A DNA stretch of 35,744 nucleotides from Hymenobacter profundi (GTDB taxonomy: Bacteria > Bacteroidota > Bacteroidia > Cytophagales > Hymenobacteraceae), in the NCBI RefSeq assembly GCF_019334315.1, contig NZ_JAHWGL010000046.1:1-35744 (forward strand), written 5' to 3'. The position numbers were made by a program, and so were the translations under genes. Shown here piece after piece: positions 8,814 to 17,547 of the stretch. Numbering within the stretch: position 1 is the stretch's first letter; the number at the start of each line of letters is the position of its first letter. The notes beneath the pieces were generated by a model. It was not told the DNA's origin. It made no database searches and saw only the letters and a list, made by a program, of their open reading frames with translations.

Positions 8814-9245
8814 ATGAGCATTCAACGCTTGTACACGGCAAAAGCCAAAGCTACCGGTGGCCGCGACGGCCGCGCCCTCTCCAGCGACAACGTTATTGAC
8901 CTTCCCCTCAGCACACCCAAGGAGATGGGTGGCCCTGGCAAAGAAGGCGCTACCAACCCCGAGCAGCTATTTGCCGCCGGTTACGCCGCCTGCTTCGACG
9001 GCGCCCTGAATCTGGTAGCCCGCCTGGAGAAAACGCCTATTTCGGGTAGCACCGTAGAAGCCAGCGTGAGCTTCGGCAAAGACGGCGACAACTACGGCCT
9101 AGCCGTAGATCTGCACGTGAACATCCCCGGCATGGAGCAGGAGCAGGCCGAAGCCTTGGTAGCCAAAGCGCACCAGGTATGCCCCTACTCACGTGCCACC
9201 CGCAATAACATCGAAGTCAACCTGTCGACTTCCACCAACGCCTAA
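8814..9245 (+). CDS. ohr: Organic hydroperoxide resistance protein Ohr
   Basis: A 143-residue Ohr/OsmC-family thiol peroxidase of normal length. It reduces organic (lipid-type) hydroperoxides in the cytoplasm, with lipoylated proteins as the usual reductant in the family. The peroxidatic cysteine is C60 in FAAGYAACF, the resolving cysteine is C123 in HQVCPYSRAT, and the conserved catalytic Arg and Glu lie in GGRDGRA and TNPEQLF (E50). It follows ohrR in the same direction and ends at a strong terminator hairpin at 9263, so the pair is probably a peroxide-inducible operon. Confidence 0.96.
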   Translation: MSIQRLYTAKAKATGGRDGRALSSDNVIDLPLSTPKEMGGPGKEGATNPEQLFAAGYAACFDGALNLVARLEKTPISGSTVEASVSFGKDGDNYGLAVDLHVNIPGMEQEQAEALVAKAHQVCPYSRATRNNIEVNLSTSTNA

Positions 9246-9262
9246 CGGCCCTGTCGTTGCGC

Positions 9263-9306
9263 AACGCGTTGCTTTCCCGCTTCGTTGGGAAAGCAACGCG
9301 TTTTTG
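9263..9306 (+). terminator. Terminator after ohr
   Basis: A perfect 16-base stem (AACGCGTTGCTTTCCC at 9263-9278 with its complement at 9287-9302), an eight-base loop, and a run of T to 9306. It separates the ohr operon from the following reductase gene. Confidence 0.9.
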
Positions 9307-9331
9307 TTTTCCACCCTTTTCATACCACACC

Positions 9332-10345
9332 ATGAGCAACCGCACCATTCTGCTGGCTAGCCGCCCCCAGGGCAAGCCTACCCTCGAGACGTTCCAATTT
9401 GAAGACCGCGAGCGGCCTACCCCCTCCAAGGGTCAGGTAGTGCTGAAAACTCTCTACGTTTCCGTTGACCCGTACATGCGCGGCCGCATGAGCAATGTCA
9501 AATCCTACGTGCCGCCTTTTGAGGTAGACCAGCCGATTAGCGGCGGCGTAGTGGCCGAGGTAGTGGAAAGCCAGCACCCCGAGTTGGCGGTGGGCACCGT
9601 CGTAACCGGCAACTTACCCTGGCAGGAGTATAGCCTGTCGGATGGCAAGGGCCTGACGCCAGTAGCTACTGACGGGCCACCTATCAGCTACTATCTGGGC
9701 ATACTAGGCATGCCGGGCCTCACGGCTTATTTTGGTCTGCTTGATATCTGCCGACCCAAGGAAGGCGAAACCGTGGTGGTATCCGGTGCAGCCGGCGCCG
9801 TGGGCTCGGTGGTGGGCCAGTTGGCCAAGATCAAAGGTGCCCGCGTGGTAGGCACCGCCGGCTCCGACGAGAAAGTGGCCTACCTCAAAGAGCTGGGCTT
9901 TGATGAAGCCATCAACTACAAAACCACACCCGACATCGCCCAGGCTCTGGCCGACGCCTGCCCCGACGGGGTAGACTGCTACTTCGACAACGTGGGCGGC
10001 GAAATCACGGATGCCGTGTACAATCTGCTGAACACCCACGCCCGCATTGCGCTCTGCGGTCAGATATCAACTTACAACGCTGAGGAAACGCCTATAGGCC
10101 CGCGCCCCGAAGGTAAGCTACTAAAAACCAGCTCTATGCTCCAGGGTTTCATCGTCAGCAACTACGCCAAACGCTTCCCCGAGGGCGTGCGCGAGCTGAC
10201 GCAGTGGGTAGAGCAAGACAAACTCACCTTTGAAGAAACCATCACCGAGGGTTTCGACCAGATTCCGGCGGCTTTTCTGGGCCTGTTTACCGGCGAAAAC
10301 ACCGGCAAGGCGCTTGTGAAAGTAGCCGACCGAGACGCCGCGTAG
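9332..10345 (+). CDS. NADP-dependent MDR-family oxidoreductase (enal/enone reductase type)
   Basis: A 337-residue zinc-free medium-chain dehydrogenase/reductase of the leukotriene B4 12-hydroxydehydrogenase / curcumin reductase group. N-terminal features are LASRPQGKPTLETFQFEDR and SVDPYMRGRMS. The cofactor fold has SGAAGAVGSVVGQLAKIKGA, and the group's YFDNVGGEITDAV and ALCGQISTYN follow. Relatives use NADPH to reduce alpha,beta-unsaturated carbonyls. The ATG at 9332 follows the ohr terminator; the in-frame start at 9257 lies inside that hairpin and is unlikely. Location beside ohrR/ohr fits detoxification of lipid-peroxide breakdown products, which is inference. Confidence 0.92.
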   Translation: MSNRTILLASRPQGKPTLETFQFEDRERPTPSKGQVVLKTLYVSVDPYMRGRMSNVKSYVPPFEVDQPISGGVVAEVVESQHPELAVGTVVTGNLPWQEYSLSDGKGLTPVATDGPPISYYLGILGMPGLTAYFGLLDICRPKEGETVVVSGAAGAVGSVVGQLAKIKGARVVGTAGSDEKVAYLKELGFDEAINYKTTPDIAQALADACPDGVDCYFDNVGGEITDAVYNLLNTHARIALCGQISTYNAEETPIGPRPEGKLLKTSSMLQGFIVSNYAKRFPEGVRELTQWVEQDKLTFEETITEGFDQIPAAFLGLFTGENTGKALVKVADRDAA

Positions 10346-10463
10346 AGCGGATGATAATCCTACCCTAAAAAGCACAGTAGATTTTGCAAGGCTGGCGAGG
10401 AAATTGCAGTGCCTCGCCTAGGTACCTTTCAGCAGAATTAGCCCTTCTGATGAATGGATGAGC

Positions 10464-10497
10464 ACAGCCCCGGCGCCTTTATGGTAGCCGGGGCTGT
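10464..10497. terminator. Hairpin between convergent genes
   Basis: ACAGCCCCGGC (10464-10474) pairs perfectly with GCCGGGGCTGT (10487-10497). It sits between the convergent MDR reductase and recQ. The T tract is short, so it may be a weak terminator serving the plus-strand gene. Confidence 0.6.
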
Positions 10498-10509
10498 TTG
10501 CGTATAGGG

Positions 10510-12447
10510 CTATTCGGCAGCATCTTGCCGCATCAGCCGACCATCGGAGGTGTAGCGGAGGTGGCCTAGCTCTATAAGCTCCCGCAGCAGGGCAGTTACC
10601 TCGGTGGCCTGACTGGGGGCAAATTGTGCTACCAATTCGCGGGGTGTTTGCGGGGTAGCCGATAGCAGGCGTAGCACTTGCTCGCGCAGGGCCGGTGTGG
10701 GCACCGGGGCCTGGGCTTTTTTCTTTTGGGCCAAGCAGTAGTCGCACACGCGGCACGGCGACGCGTCTAGCTCGCCAAAATATTCCAGCAACAGTTGCTG
10801 CCGGCAACGGCCGCCATCGGCATAGCGCAGCACGGCCTCGGTTTTTTCCTGTGCCAGCGTGCGGGCTTGGTTCAGGTATTTCTGGTTGAGGGGCAGCTTG
10901 TCGGCATCGAAGCGCGGGGTAGTGAACAGGGCTTGGGGCGCGTCGTGGCGGGGTTGGTAGTGGATGATGTTGGAGCGATGCAGGAACAGCAGCATTTTGC
11001 GCACATCCACCACGCTCACCTTCAAGTGCTGAGCGAGGCTATTTTCCGAAATCCGCTGAAAGCCCACAAATATTTCGCCGCCGTTGAAGCGCAACAGGGA
11101 CTTAATCAGCGCGTCGTGCTGGGCGTTGGCTACCTGAAAGCGGTACAGGTCGGAGTGGTCGATGGGGATGTGCACGCGGGCGGGATTATTCACGGCCTCG
11201 TTCAGCTGCACAAAGCCCTCACGCCCCAGCGTGCGTAGGGCGTTGTGCGCGTCCAGCGCCTTAATGCGGTAGGTTTCGGCAAACTGCTGCAAATCGAAAT
11301 CGAACGCTACTAGCTCACCGCCGCCCACTGCCGTGCGCGAGAAGTTGGCCAGCGCCTGGTACACGCGTCGCACCGTATCCAGCGGCGGGTGGGCCTGTTG
11401 GGTGCGGCGGCGCAGTTCGTCGGCATCGTTGGGGCCTTGCAGCAGCACGGCAAAGGCGTATTTCTCGTCGCGGCCGGCCCTACCCGCTTCCTGGTAGTAG
11501 GCCTCTAGGTTATCGGGTGCGTCGAGGTGCACTACCAGGCGCACGTCGGGCTTGTCGATGCCCATACCGAAGGCGTTAGTGGCCACAATGACGCGGGTGC
11601 GGTCCTGCATCCAGTCCAGTTGGGTGCGGTGGCGCACCTCGGCGCCCAGGCCGGCGTGGTAGGGTGCAGCCTTCACTTGGTGATGCTGAAGGTAGGCAGC
11701 GGCGTCTTCAGTCTGGCGGCGCGTGCGAGCGTACACAATGGCCGTTTTGTCGGCCCCTACCCCGCGTACCACTTCTAGCATCCGGCGCAGCTTGTCCTCC
11801 GTGGCCAGCACCGAGTACGACAAATTGGGCCGGGCAAAGCTCTGCTGAAACACCCGGTAGCCCGGCCGGAAATGCAGCTTTTCCACAATATCCTGCTGCA
11901 CTTGCGCCGTGGCGGTGGCCGTGAGGGCAATAACCGGCGCATCAGGTATTAGCTCGCGCAGGGCCGCAATCTGGAGGTAGGGCGGCCGGAAATCGTAGCC
12001 CCACTGCGAGAGGCAGTGCGCCTCATCTACGGCCAGCAGGCGCACACGCATCTTCCCTACCCTAGCCCGAAACATATCCGTGAGCAACCGCTCGGGCGAC
12101 ACATACAGGAACTTCACCGGGCCATACACGCAGTTGTCCAGCGTTTGGTCGATTTCTTGGTGACTCATGCCCGCGTACACGGCCTCGGCCTTGATGCCGC
12201 GCTTGCGCAGGTTTTCCACCTGATCTTTCATTAAGGCAATCAGCGGCGACACCACCAAGCACAGCCCGTCTCGCGCCAGCGCCGGAACCTGAAAGCAGAT
12301 GCTCTTGCCGCCCCCCGTGGGTAGCAGGGCCAGCGTATCCTGTCCCGCCAGCACCGAACGGATGATATCCTCCTGCATGGGCCGAAACTGGTGGTGACCC
12401 CAGGTTTGGCGGAGTACATGCAAAATGTCGTCGGTGGCGGGTAGCAT
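10510..12447 (-). CDS. recQ: ATP-dependent DNA helicase RecQ
   Basis: A 645-residue superfamily 2 helicase that unwinds DNA 3'-5' in recombination and fork repair. Motifs in order: the Q-motif region FRPMQEDIIR, Walker A TGGGKS at 44-49, the DEAH box followed by CLSQWGYDFRPPY, ALTATAT, FGMGIDKPDVR and the motif VI region EAGRAGRD. The C-terminal zinc site has cysteines in GGRCRQQ and SPCRVCDYC, followed by a winged-helix region; I see no clear HRDC domain. The ATG at 12447 was chosen over an in-frame TTG nine bases upstream. It is monocistronic and convergent with the MDR gene. Many genomes of this phylum carry more than one RecQ, so its exact subfamily is open. Confidence 0.95.
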   Translation of the reverse strand: MLPATDDILHVLRQTWGHHQFRPMQEDIIRSVLAGQDTLALLPTGGGKSICFQVPALARDGLCLVVSPLIALMKDQVENLRKRGIKAEAVYAGMSHQEIDQTLDNCVYGPVKFLYVSPERLLTDMFRARVGKMRVRLLAVDEAHCLSQWGYDFRPPYLQIAALRELIPDAPVIALTATATAQVQQDIVEKLHFRPGYRVFQQSFARPNLSYSVLATEDKLRRMLEVVRGVGADKTAIVYARTRRQTEDAAAYLQHHQVKAAPYHAGLGAEVRHRTQLDWMQDRTRVIVATNAFGMGIDKPDVRLVVHLDAPDNLEAYYQEAGRAGRDEKYAFAVLLQGPNDADELRRRTQQAHPPLDTVRRVYQALANFSRTAVGGGELVAFDFDLQQFAETYRIKALDAHNALRTLGREGFVQLNEAVNNPARVHIPIDHSDLYRFQVANAQHDALIKSLLRFNGGEIFVGFQRISENSLAQHLKVSVVDVRKMLLFLHRSNIIHYQPRHDAPQALFTTPRFDADKLPLNQKYLNQARTLAQEKTEAVLRYADGGRCRQQLLLEYFGELDASPCRVCDYCLAQKKKAQAPVPTPALREQVLRLLSATPQTPRELVAQFAPSQATEVTALLRELIELGHLRYTSDGRLMRQDAAE

Positions 12448-12931
12448 AGGGGGCAAAGGTACTATGGCCGGTGCCTTTTCTACTGCCTTTGGCTTGCTTG
12501 CTGAGCCTGCTATGCACTCACGTCTCCGGTTTATTTCTCAATGTATAGCATTTCGTTATTAGATAAATAACCAAATGTCACATATGAAAATCACGATTAC
12601 AGAGCAGAAAATCATTTATTCCCATTCCTTCTTCCTTCTTCAGACTCATGTATACTGTCCGATTAAGCTTCATAAGAACGAATACGATGCAAGCACTTCA
12701 CTTTGGTTCCTATCGTTCAACGAATACGTAGTCTAAATAAGCCTATACAATTTATACTTTGCTAATACACACATTTCTCACTAGATCTATCAGACACGCA
12801 TATATCAACTTCTTAAAAGTTGCATTAGTTGGATAAAGACATTTTTTATTGTATTATATCAGTATAAATAGTAGTACATTTGCACTTAAACCATTTCCTT
12901 TTTTAGCACATTACTGCCCTACATCGCTTCT
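12448..12931. other. AT-rich intergenic stretch with a possible 50-codon ORF
   Basis: A 484-base AT-rich gap between divergent recQ and the SpoIIAA-like gene. It contains a small plus-strand ORF at 12584-12736 (MKITITEQKIIY..., 50 codons) without recognisable homology or a promoter that I can point to; I do not call it a gene. The last 60 bases hold the promoter element described separately. Nothing else is evident. Confidence 0.5.
12875..12882 (+). promoter_or_regulatory. -7 promoter element of the 12932 gene
   Basis: TACATTTG is an exact TAnnTTTG match, 49 bases before the ATG. A TTG at 12849-12851 lies 23 bases upstream, at the long end of the accepted spacing for a -33 element. The surrounding DNA is AT-rich. 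Confidence 0.55.
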
Positions 12932-13423
12932 ATGGAACAAGAGTTACTCCTAGCTACCTCCAATGTAAAGGCTTACTATGATCATGCTAATAATTGGCTT
13001 TATTTGGATTGGTACGGTGAGATAACACTGAACTCTGTGCGCTCTAACTGCCTACAATTAGCGCGCTGTTTCCTTATCAGACGATACAAGCGTATCCTGA
13101 ACGACAATACCAACGTTGCGAAAGTTACGCCGGAGGTAGCACCGTGGCTAGCCAATGAATTCTTACCTCATCTACGGTTGCTGGGCATTGAATACGTAGC
13201 CTGGATATGTTCGCCTGACATGCACATCCAAAACGACACCGAAATAGCCCTGGAAAAGCTTACGTCTCCGGTGGTAGCGCTCTTCGATGATATGGCTACA
13301 GCATACGAATGGCTGAGTATTGCTAAGTTTCAGTCGCCAGTCATGTTGAATTCGCCCCAAAGCTTCACGCAGATCATGACAGCTTTGAAAGAACGGATAT
13401 CCTCTTTAGGAGGGACTGCCTAG
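12932..13423 (+). CDS. SpoIIAA/STAS-like protein, paralogue A
   Basis: A 163-residue soluble protein with no signal peptide or catalytic motif. It shares a layout with the proteins at 20895 and 21337: an opening strand YDHANNWLYLDWYG, a helix, the strand ILNDNTNV, then PWLANEFLPHLRLLGIEYVA, and a closing FDDMATAYEWL. This strand-helix order and the ALFDD...A..WL end resemble the SpoIIAA-like/STAS fold proteins seen in many copies in Hymenobacter and relatives. STAS domains bind partners in signalling, but nothing here identifies a partner. It has its own promoter and a downstream terminator at 13571. The family assignment is inference from pattern; reality as a gene is well supported. Confidence 0.75.
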   Translation: MEQELLLATSNVKAYYDHANNWLYLDWYGEITLNSVRSNCLQLARCFLIRRYKRILNDNTNVAKVTPEVAPWLANEFLPHLRLLGIEYVAWICSPDMHIQNDTEIALEKLTSPVVALFDDMATAYEWLSIAKFQSPVMLNSPQSFTQIMTALKERISSLGGTA

Positions 13424-13570
13424 CTACTATTCCCTATAGTGGAACAGCGCAGCTCTATACCCTTCCATTCGTGCTACATAGCTGGTGCAGTATACCTGAT
13501 TATACCATAAAAGGCTTCCGCAGTTCATCGCTTCATTTACAGCATACGCTACCTACCTGTCATCGCATTA

Positions 13571-13602
13571 AAAAACCCGGCACCATACGGTACCGGGTTT
13601 TT
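13571..13602. terminator. Bidirectional terminator
   Basis: AAAAACCCGG (13571-13580) pairs with CCGGGTTTTT (13593-13602), extended inside by ACC/GGT. T runs occur on both strands, so it can end both the plus-strand gene at 12932 and the minus-strand gene at 13630. Confidence 0.85.
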
Positions 13603-13629
13603 CGTATATGTAGTCGTTGGTTTTGTTGT

Positions 13630-14436
13630 TTAAGCGGCGGCCGACTCGCCATTCTCGCGGTCGTCGATGGCTTTCTTTAGTTTGGCAATAGCCTGGGTAG
13701 CACGCTCTTCATCAAGACGGTTGATGTTCAAGAGCATTTTGGTTTTCTCCTGACGCGTAATCACCGGGTGGTTGAGTAGGCGAATAATTTCCTCCTTCTG
13801 CGCAGCCGAAGCATAGGTAACAGCAGGCGCAGCTGGTTGCTCGGCGGGTACGGCCTTCATGGCTGGGGCTTCGGCCGCTACAGCTGGTGCCGGAGCATCA
13901 GCGGCAGGCTGAGCTACTACCGGAGCTTTCACCTCGGGCGTATTGTTGCCATAGTCCATCTCTTCGGCAGGGGTAGGCTCGTAGCCAGCAGCACGGATGA
14001 TCCAAGCCAGGATGTTGCGGTAAGCCTTGCCAATGGCACGAGTCTGAGCCATGCTCATAATCGCAAACTCTTGGTAGAACTTCTTGCCGTTCTCCTTGTT
14101 GGAGCACACCGCAAAGCCAGCGCCTACCGTATGGCCCGAACGCAGGTCAAACAGCGTCACTTTAGCCTGATACTTCAGCTCGGTTTCGGTGCTGACATTA
14201 ATCACATGGTCAACGATGGGCACAATACCCAAGCGCGAGCCGGCATACTGCCAGCCTTCCACGTTCACAAACTCCTTGCCCTGCACGGTAGTGGAGAGTT
14301 TGTTGTCCTTGATGAACTTCGCCAAGTCGGTGGCCAAGTGCAACGTTTCATCAGAGCGCGCAATGTCGTAGCTTTCTACTTTGGCTTTGCGGGCTGGTTC
14401 TTTCGTGTTGTTGGTGGTCTTGGTTACTTCGCTCAT
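13630..14436 (-). CDS. Phage-type, possible ssDNA-annealing/recombination protein
   Basis: A 268-residue cytoplasmic protein in three parts. Residues about 25-155 form a conserved core containing VEGWQYAGSRLG, an internal VTLFDLRSGHTVGAGFAVC and the striking AIMSMAQTRAIGKAYRNILA, then AGYEPTPAEEMDYG. Next is an Ala/Pro/Val-rich linker (about 160-205). The end is a charged helical tail that begins ASAAQKEEIIRLL. The core motif (QTRA.GKA.R...A......GYE.TPAEEM) and the helical tail recall uncharacterised phage proteins near Rad52/ERF-type annealing proteins; this is a weak inference without an alignment. No phage genes surround it. The ATG at 14436 is the first in frame. It shares the terminator at 13571. 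Confidence 0.7.
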   Translation of the reverse strand: MSEVTKTTNNTKEPARKAKVESYDIARSDETLHLATDLAKFIKDNKLSTTVQGKEFVNVEGWQYAGSRLGIVPIVDHVINVSTETELKYQAKVTLFDLRSGHTVGAGFAVCSNKENGKKFYQEFAIMSMAQTRAIGKAYRNILAWIIRAAGYEPTPAEEMDYGNNTPEVKAPVVAQPAADAPAPAVAAEAPAMKAVPAEQPAAPAVTYASAAQKEEIIRLLNHPVITRQEKTKMLLNINRLDEERATQAIAKLKKAIDDRENGESAAA

Positions 14437-14927
14437 GGCGTTTTCCCTTTAATACGTTATGATGTTCAGATTACTAACGAATGCAGCGTGAAATAGGTGC
14501 AACAAATCAAGGATTTTTTAGCAAATTTTTCCTTTGATTATCAGCAACTTAAAAACTACATATCGTTTTGTATATCCTAACAAAATTAGCAACACCAAAA
14601 TTCATTTGCAAAAACATTTTGCTAAAAAATTGAGGCAGATACCTTACCCCACTATGCTGGCTAGTCTACATAGCAAGTAGGGTAGCAATTGATTAGCCTA
14701 CTGCACCGTAACGGCCTTTTCTCTGGGTTCCCCAAATTCTCTGTGCTGCCTTCAACATAACGCCTCTACCGCACACAAAAAACCCGTCTCACTGTTCTAG
14801 AAACAGCAAGACGGGTTACACAAACGGCCCGGGGCATGTCGGACGCGTTGCCAGGTATATAAGAAAGGGTATACTAGAAAGGAAAGTTCCTACCTATGTG
14901 TAGTATACGCTCCTATTACTGACGGGT
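14437..14927. other. AT-rich intergenic stretch
   Basis: A 491-base gap between two minus-strand genes. It should hold the promoter of the 13630 gene, in the AT-rich 14500-14640 section, and the terminator of the ABC ATPase at 14781. No further gene or RNA is recognisable. Confidence 0.6.
14781..14817 (-). terminator. Terminator of the ABC ATPase gene
   Basis: On the minus strand, AACCCGTCT and AGACGGGTT pair around an inner CTGTT stem and are followed by a run of six T (plus-strand A run at 14777-14782). It lies about 110 bases beyond the ATPase stop codon. Confidence 0.8.
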
Positions 14928-15581
14928 TTACTCCGAGATATATCCATCCTTCATCGTGATGGTACGGTCGGCCATTTCGGCCAGCTGGTCGTTGTGCGTT
15001 ACAATCACAAACGTCTGGCCCAACTCTTTGCGTAGCAGAAAGAAAATCTGATGCAGCTCCTGCGCATTCTGCGAGTCGAGGTTGCCAGAGGGCTCGTCGG
15101 CGAAGATGATTTCTGGGGAGTTAATAAGGGCGCGAGCTACTGCGGTGCGCTGCTGCTCGCCGCCGCTCATCTCCGAAGGTTTGTGGTCGGCGCGGCGCTC
15201 CAAGTTCAGCATCCCCAGCAACTCGCGGGCACGCACGCGCACTTCCTTCTCCGAGCGCCCAGCTAGGTAGGCGGGCAGGCACACGTTTTCGAGGGCCGTA
15301 AACTCGGGCAATAGATTGTGAAACTGGAAGATGAAGCCGATGTGCCGATTGCGGAAACGCGCCAGGTCGGAGCGCTTCAAGGCACTCACTGATTCGCCAT
15401 CAAACAGTACTTCGCCCGTATCGGGGTTGTCCAGCGTGCCCAGGATGTGTAGCAACGTACTCTTGCCGGCCCCCGACGAACCGACGATGCTGACGATTTC
15501 AGATTTCTCAATCGTCAGGTCAATACCTTTCAGAACTTCCAGGGAACCGTATGTCTTGCGGACGTTGATGGCTTGCAGCAC
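14928..15581 (-). CDS. LolD/MacB-type ABC transporter ATP-binding protein
   Basis: A 217-residue ABC ATPase of the lipoprotein-release (LolD), MacB and FtsE group. Walker A is GSSGAGKS, the Q-loop region is [18 protein letters not shown], the signature is MSGGEQQR, Walker B is [13 protein letters not shown], and the switch histidine lies in FVIVTHND. In LolCDE this subunit drives lipoprotein extraction from the inner membrane to LolA. The start is taken as GTG at 15581 ([12 protein letters not shown]): a -7 element TAGATTTG lies just upstream at 15612-15619, which would cut off any longer start such as the ATG at 15686. No permease gene is adjacent, so its partner must be encoded elsewhere. 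Confidence 0.92.
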   Translation of the reverse strand: MLQAINVRKTYGSLEVLKGIDLTIEKSEIVSIVGSSGAGKSTLLHILGTLDNPDTGEVLFDGESVSALKRSDLARFRNRHIGFIFQFHNLLPEFTALENVCLPAYLAGRSEKEVRVRARELLGMLNLERRADHKPSEMSGGEQQRTAVARALINSPEIIFADEPSGNLDSQNAQELHQIFFLLRKELGQTFVIVTHNDQLAEMADRTITMKDGYISE

Positions 15582-15611
15582 AGCAGATGAATATAGTCGG
15601 GGGTAGGAAAA

Positions 15612-15619
15612 CAAATCTA
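15612..15619 (-). promoter_or_regulatory. -7 promoter element of the ABC ATPase gene
   Basis: On the minus strand it reads TAGATTTG, an exact TAnnTTTG match, about 30 bases before the GTG start. It supports the shorter start codon. No convincing -33 element is seen. Confidence 0.55.
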
Positions 15620-15779
15620 CGGAGGAAAGCCGGAGTTTGTGGTCGCGCAGATGGGCTGTTTCTGCGAAAGCCCTAGCACGTGCCAAAATCCGGCCGAAAG
15701 CCCAGGTTCCGTTTCCCCCGATTATTGTCTACTTTCGCGCTTACTAATACGACCCGAATCCCATTTTCAACTGACCTCT

Positions 15780-16982
15780 ATGAACATTCACGAGTATCAG
15801 GGTAAAGAAATACTCAAGCGCTACGGCGTGCGCGTGCAGGAAGGCATCACGGCCGATACGGCTGAAGAAGCTGTAGAAGCCGCGAAAAAGCTGAACGCGG
15901 AAACCGGCACCAGCTGGTACGTTATCAAAGCCCAGATTCACGCTGGCGGGCGCGGCAAAGGGGGCGGGGTGAAACTCGCCAAGAACCTGGAGCAGGTAAA
16001 AGACATTGCTGGCCAGATCATTGGCATGCAGCTCGTAACCAAGCAAACGGGCGCCGAAGGCCGCAAAGTGCACAAGGTACTGGTTGCCCAGGACGTGTAC
16101 TACCCCGGCGAGTCGGAGACCAAGGAGTATTATATGAGCGTGTTGCTGGACCGCGCTACCGGTAAAAACGTCATCATCTATACCACTGAGGGTGGGATGG
16201 ACATTGAGGAGGTAGCCGAAGAGCATCCCGACAAAATCAACAAGGAGTACATAGACCCCGCTGTGGGCCTGCGCCCCTTTCAGGCCAGCAAAATTGCCTT
16301 CAACCTGGGCCTCGCCGGCCCAGCTCAGAAGGAAATGGTAAAGTTCGTGACGGCTCTGTACAAGGCTTACGACGAAACGGATTCGGCTATGTTCGAAATC
16401 AACCCCGTGTTGAAAACTTCGGACAACAAGATTCTGGCCGTTGATGCCAAAGTGACGCTGGACGAAAACGCCCTCTACCGCCACAAGGATTTTGCCGCCC
16501 TACGCGACACCAACGAGGAAGACCCGCTGGAAGTAGAAGCCTCCGAATCGAACCTGAACTATGTGAAGCTCGATGGCAACGTGGGCTGCATGGTGAACGG
16601 CGCCGGTCTGGCTATGGCTACCATGGACATCATTAAGCTCTCGGGCGGTGAGCCTGCCAACTTCCTCGACGTAGGGGGTGGAGCCAACGCGCAAACCGTA
16701 GAAGCCGGTTTCCGCATCATCCTGAAAGACCCGAACGTGAAGGCCATCCTGATCAACATCTTCGGGGGTATTGTGCGTTGCGACCGGGTAGCAAATGGTG
16801 TGGTAGAAGCCTACAAAAACATTGGCGACATTAAAGTGCCGATTATCGTGCGTCTGCAAGGCACCAACGCTGAAGAAGGCGCCCGCATCATCGACGAGTC
16901 GGGCCTGAAAGTGTACTCGGCCGTGCTCCTGAAGGATGCTGCCGAGAAGGTAAAAGAGGTATTAGCAATGCAAAACGCTTAA
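15780..16982 (+). CDS. sucC: Succinyl-CoA synthetase beta subunit (ADP-forming)
   Basis: A 400-residue beta subunit of succinyl-CoA synthetase, which makes ATP or GTP from succinyl-CoA in the citric acid cycle. It begins [17 protein letters not shown], the family start. The ATP-grasp domain has [19 protein letters not shown], and the C-terminal half has [19 protein letters not shown] and [15 protein letters not shown]. The ATG at 15780 gives the standard N-terminus, while an in-frame start at 15639 would run through the divergent promoter region. The alpha subunit gene sucD is not next to it in this window. A degenerate -7 element, TACTTTCG, lies at 15730. It ends at a clear terminator. Confidence 0.97.
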   Translation: MNIHEYQGKEILKRYGVRVQEGITADTAEEAVEAAKKLNAETGTSWYVIKAQIHAGGRGKGGGVKLAKNLEQVKDIAGQIIGMQLVTKQTGAEGRKVHKVLVAQDVYYPGESETKEYYMSVLLDRATGKNVIIYTTEGGMDIEEVAEEHPDKINKEYIDPAVGLRPFQASKIAFNLGLAGPAQKEMVKFVTALYKAYDETDSAMFEINPVLKTSDNKILAVDAKVTLDENALYRHKDFAALRDTNEEDPLEVEASESNLNYVKLDGNVGCMVNGAGLAMATMDIIKLSGGEPANFLDVGGGANAQTVEAGFRIILKDPNVKAILINIFGGIVRCDRVANGVVEAYKNIGDIKVPIIVRLQGTNAEEGARIIDESGLKVYSAVLLKDAAEKVKEVLAMQNA

Positions 16983-17000
16983 GCCTTATCTACACAAAGA

Positions 17001-17036
17001 AAAGCCCGCTGGAGTATTCCAGCGGGCTTTTCTTTT
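17001..17036. terminator. Bidirectional terminator between sucC and ohr
   Basis: AAAGCCCGCTGGA (17001-17013) pairs perfectly with TCCAGCGGGCTTT (17018-17030), followed by TCTTTT. It lies between convergent genes and can serve both, since the minus strand also has a short T run. Confidence 0.88.
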
Positions 17037-17055
17037 GCAGTAAGCTAGAAAACGG

Positions 17056-17547
17056 CTACTGAATGCCGCCTTTTTCGGCAACGCCAGCGTTTTCGTTGGC
17101 TTCTACCGGAATGGCTTCGCCTTGCACACGCAATTCTACTTCCATGTTGCCGCGGGTTCCTACCGAGTAAGGGCAGATTTTGTGTGCCTGCCGCACCATG
17201 TCAATGGTTTTGTCTTTGTCGAAAGCCTTGAGGTCTACATCCAGAATAGCCGAGAGGCCATAGGCTTCACCTTCTTGAAATAGCTCTACGGAGCATTTCA
17301 CTTCCGTTTGTGGGTCGAGTTTGTCGCCGGCGCGTTGGGCAATTACCAGCAGCGCCTGCTGAAAGCAGGATGAATAGCCAGCTGCGAACAGTTCCTCGGG
17401 ATTGGTAGCGCCTTTCTTGCCGCCCAGGCCTTCTGGCACCGACATATCCAGGTCAATGATACCGGTAGCGGAGCGTACGTGGCCGCTGCGGCCACCAATA
17501 GCCGTTGCATCGGCCGTATAGAGAGTCTTTTTTTCGGTGCTTGCCAT
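17056..17547 (-). CDS. Second Ohr/OsmC-family peroxide reductase
   Basis: A 163-residue Ohr paralogue, about 20 residues longer than the one at 8814 because of a C-terminal tail (QGEAIPVEANENAGVAEKGG). It keeps the peroxidatic cysteine C61 (FAAGYSSCF), the resolving cysteine C125 (AHKICPYSVGTRGN), GGRSGHVRS and TNPEELF (E51). There is an extra cysteine, C85. It should reduce organic hydroperoxides in the cytoplasm. No OhrR gene or OhrR-like box is adjacent, so its control probably differs from that of the first copy. A near-consensus -7 sequence (TTACTTTG, minus strand) lies about 25 bases upstream of the ATG. Confidence 0.94.
   Translation of the reverse strand: MASTEKKTLYTADATAIGGRSGHVRSATGIIDLDMSVPEGLGGKKGATNPEELFAAGYSSCFQQALLVIAQRAGDKLDPQTEVKCSVELFQEGEAYGLSAILDVDLKAFDKDKTIDMVRQAHKICPYSVGTRGNMEVELRVQGEAIPVEANENAGVAEKGGIQ

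Noticed and set aside
12584..12736. A 50-codon ORF upstream of the SpoIIAA-like gene
   Set aside because: No homology or promoter could be shown; kept only as a note in the intergenic entry.
15744..16484. A 246-codon open frame antisense to sucC
   Set aside because: Shadow of the sucC codon pattern; the product is low in structure and has no homology I recognise.
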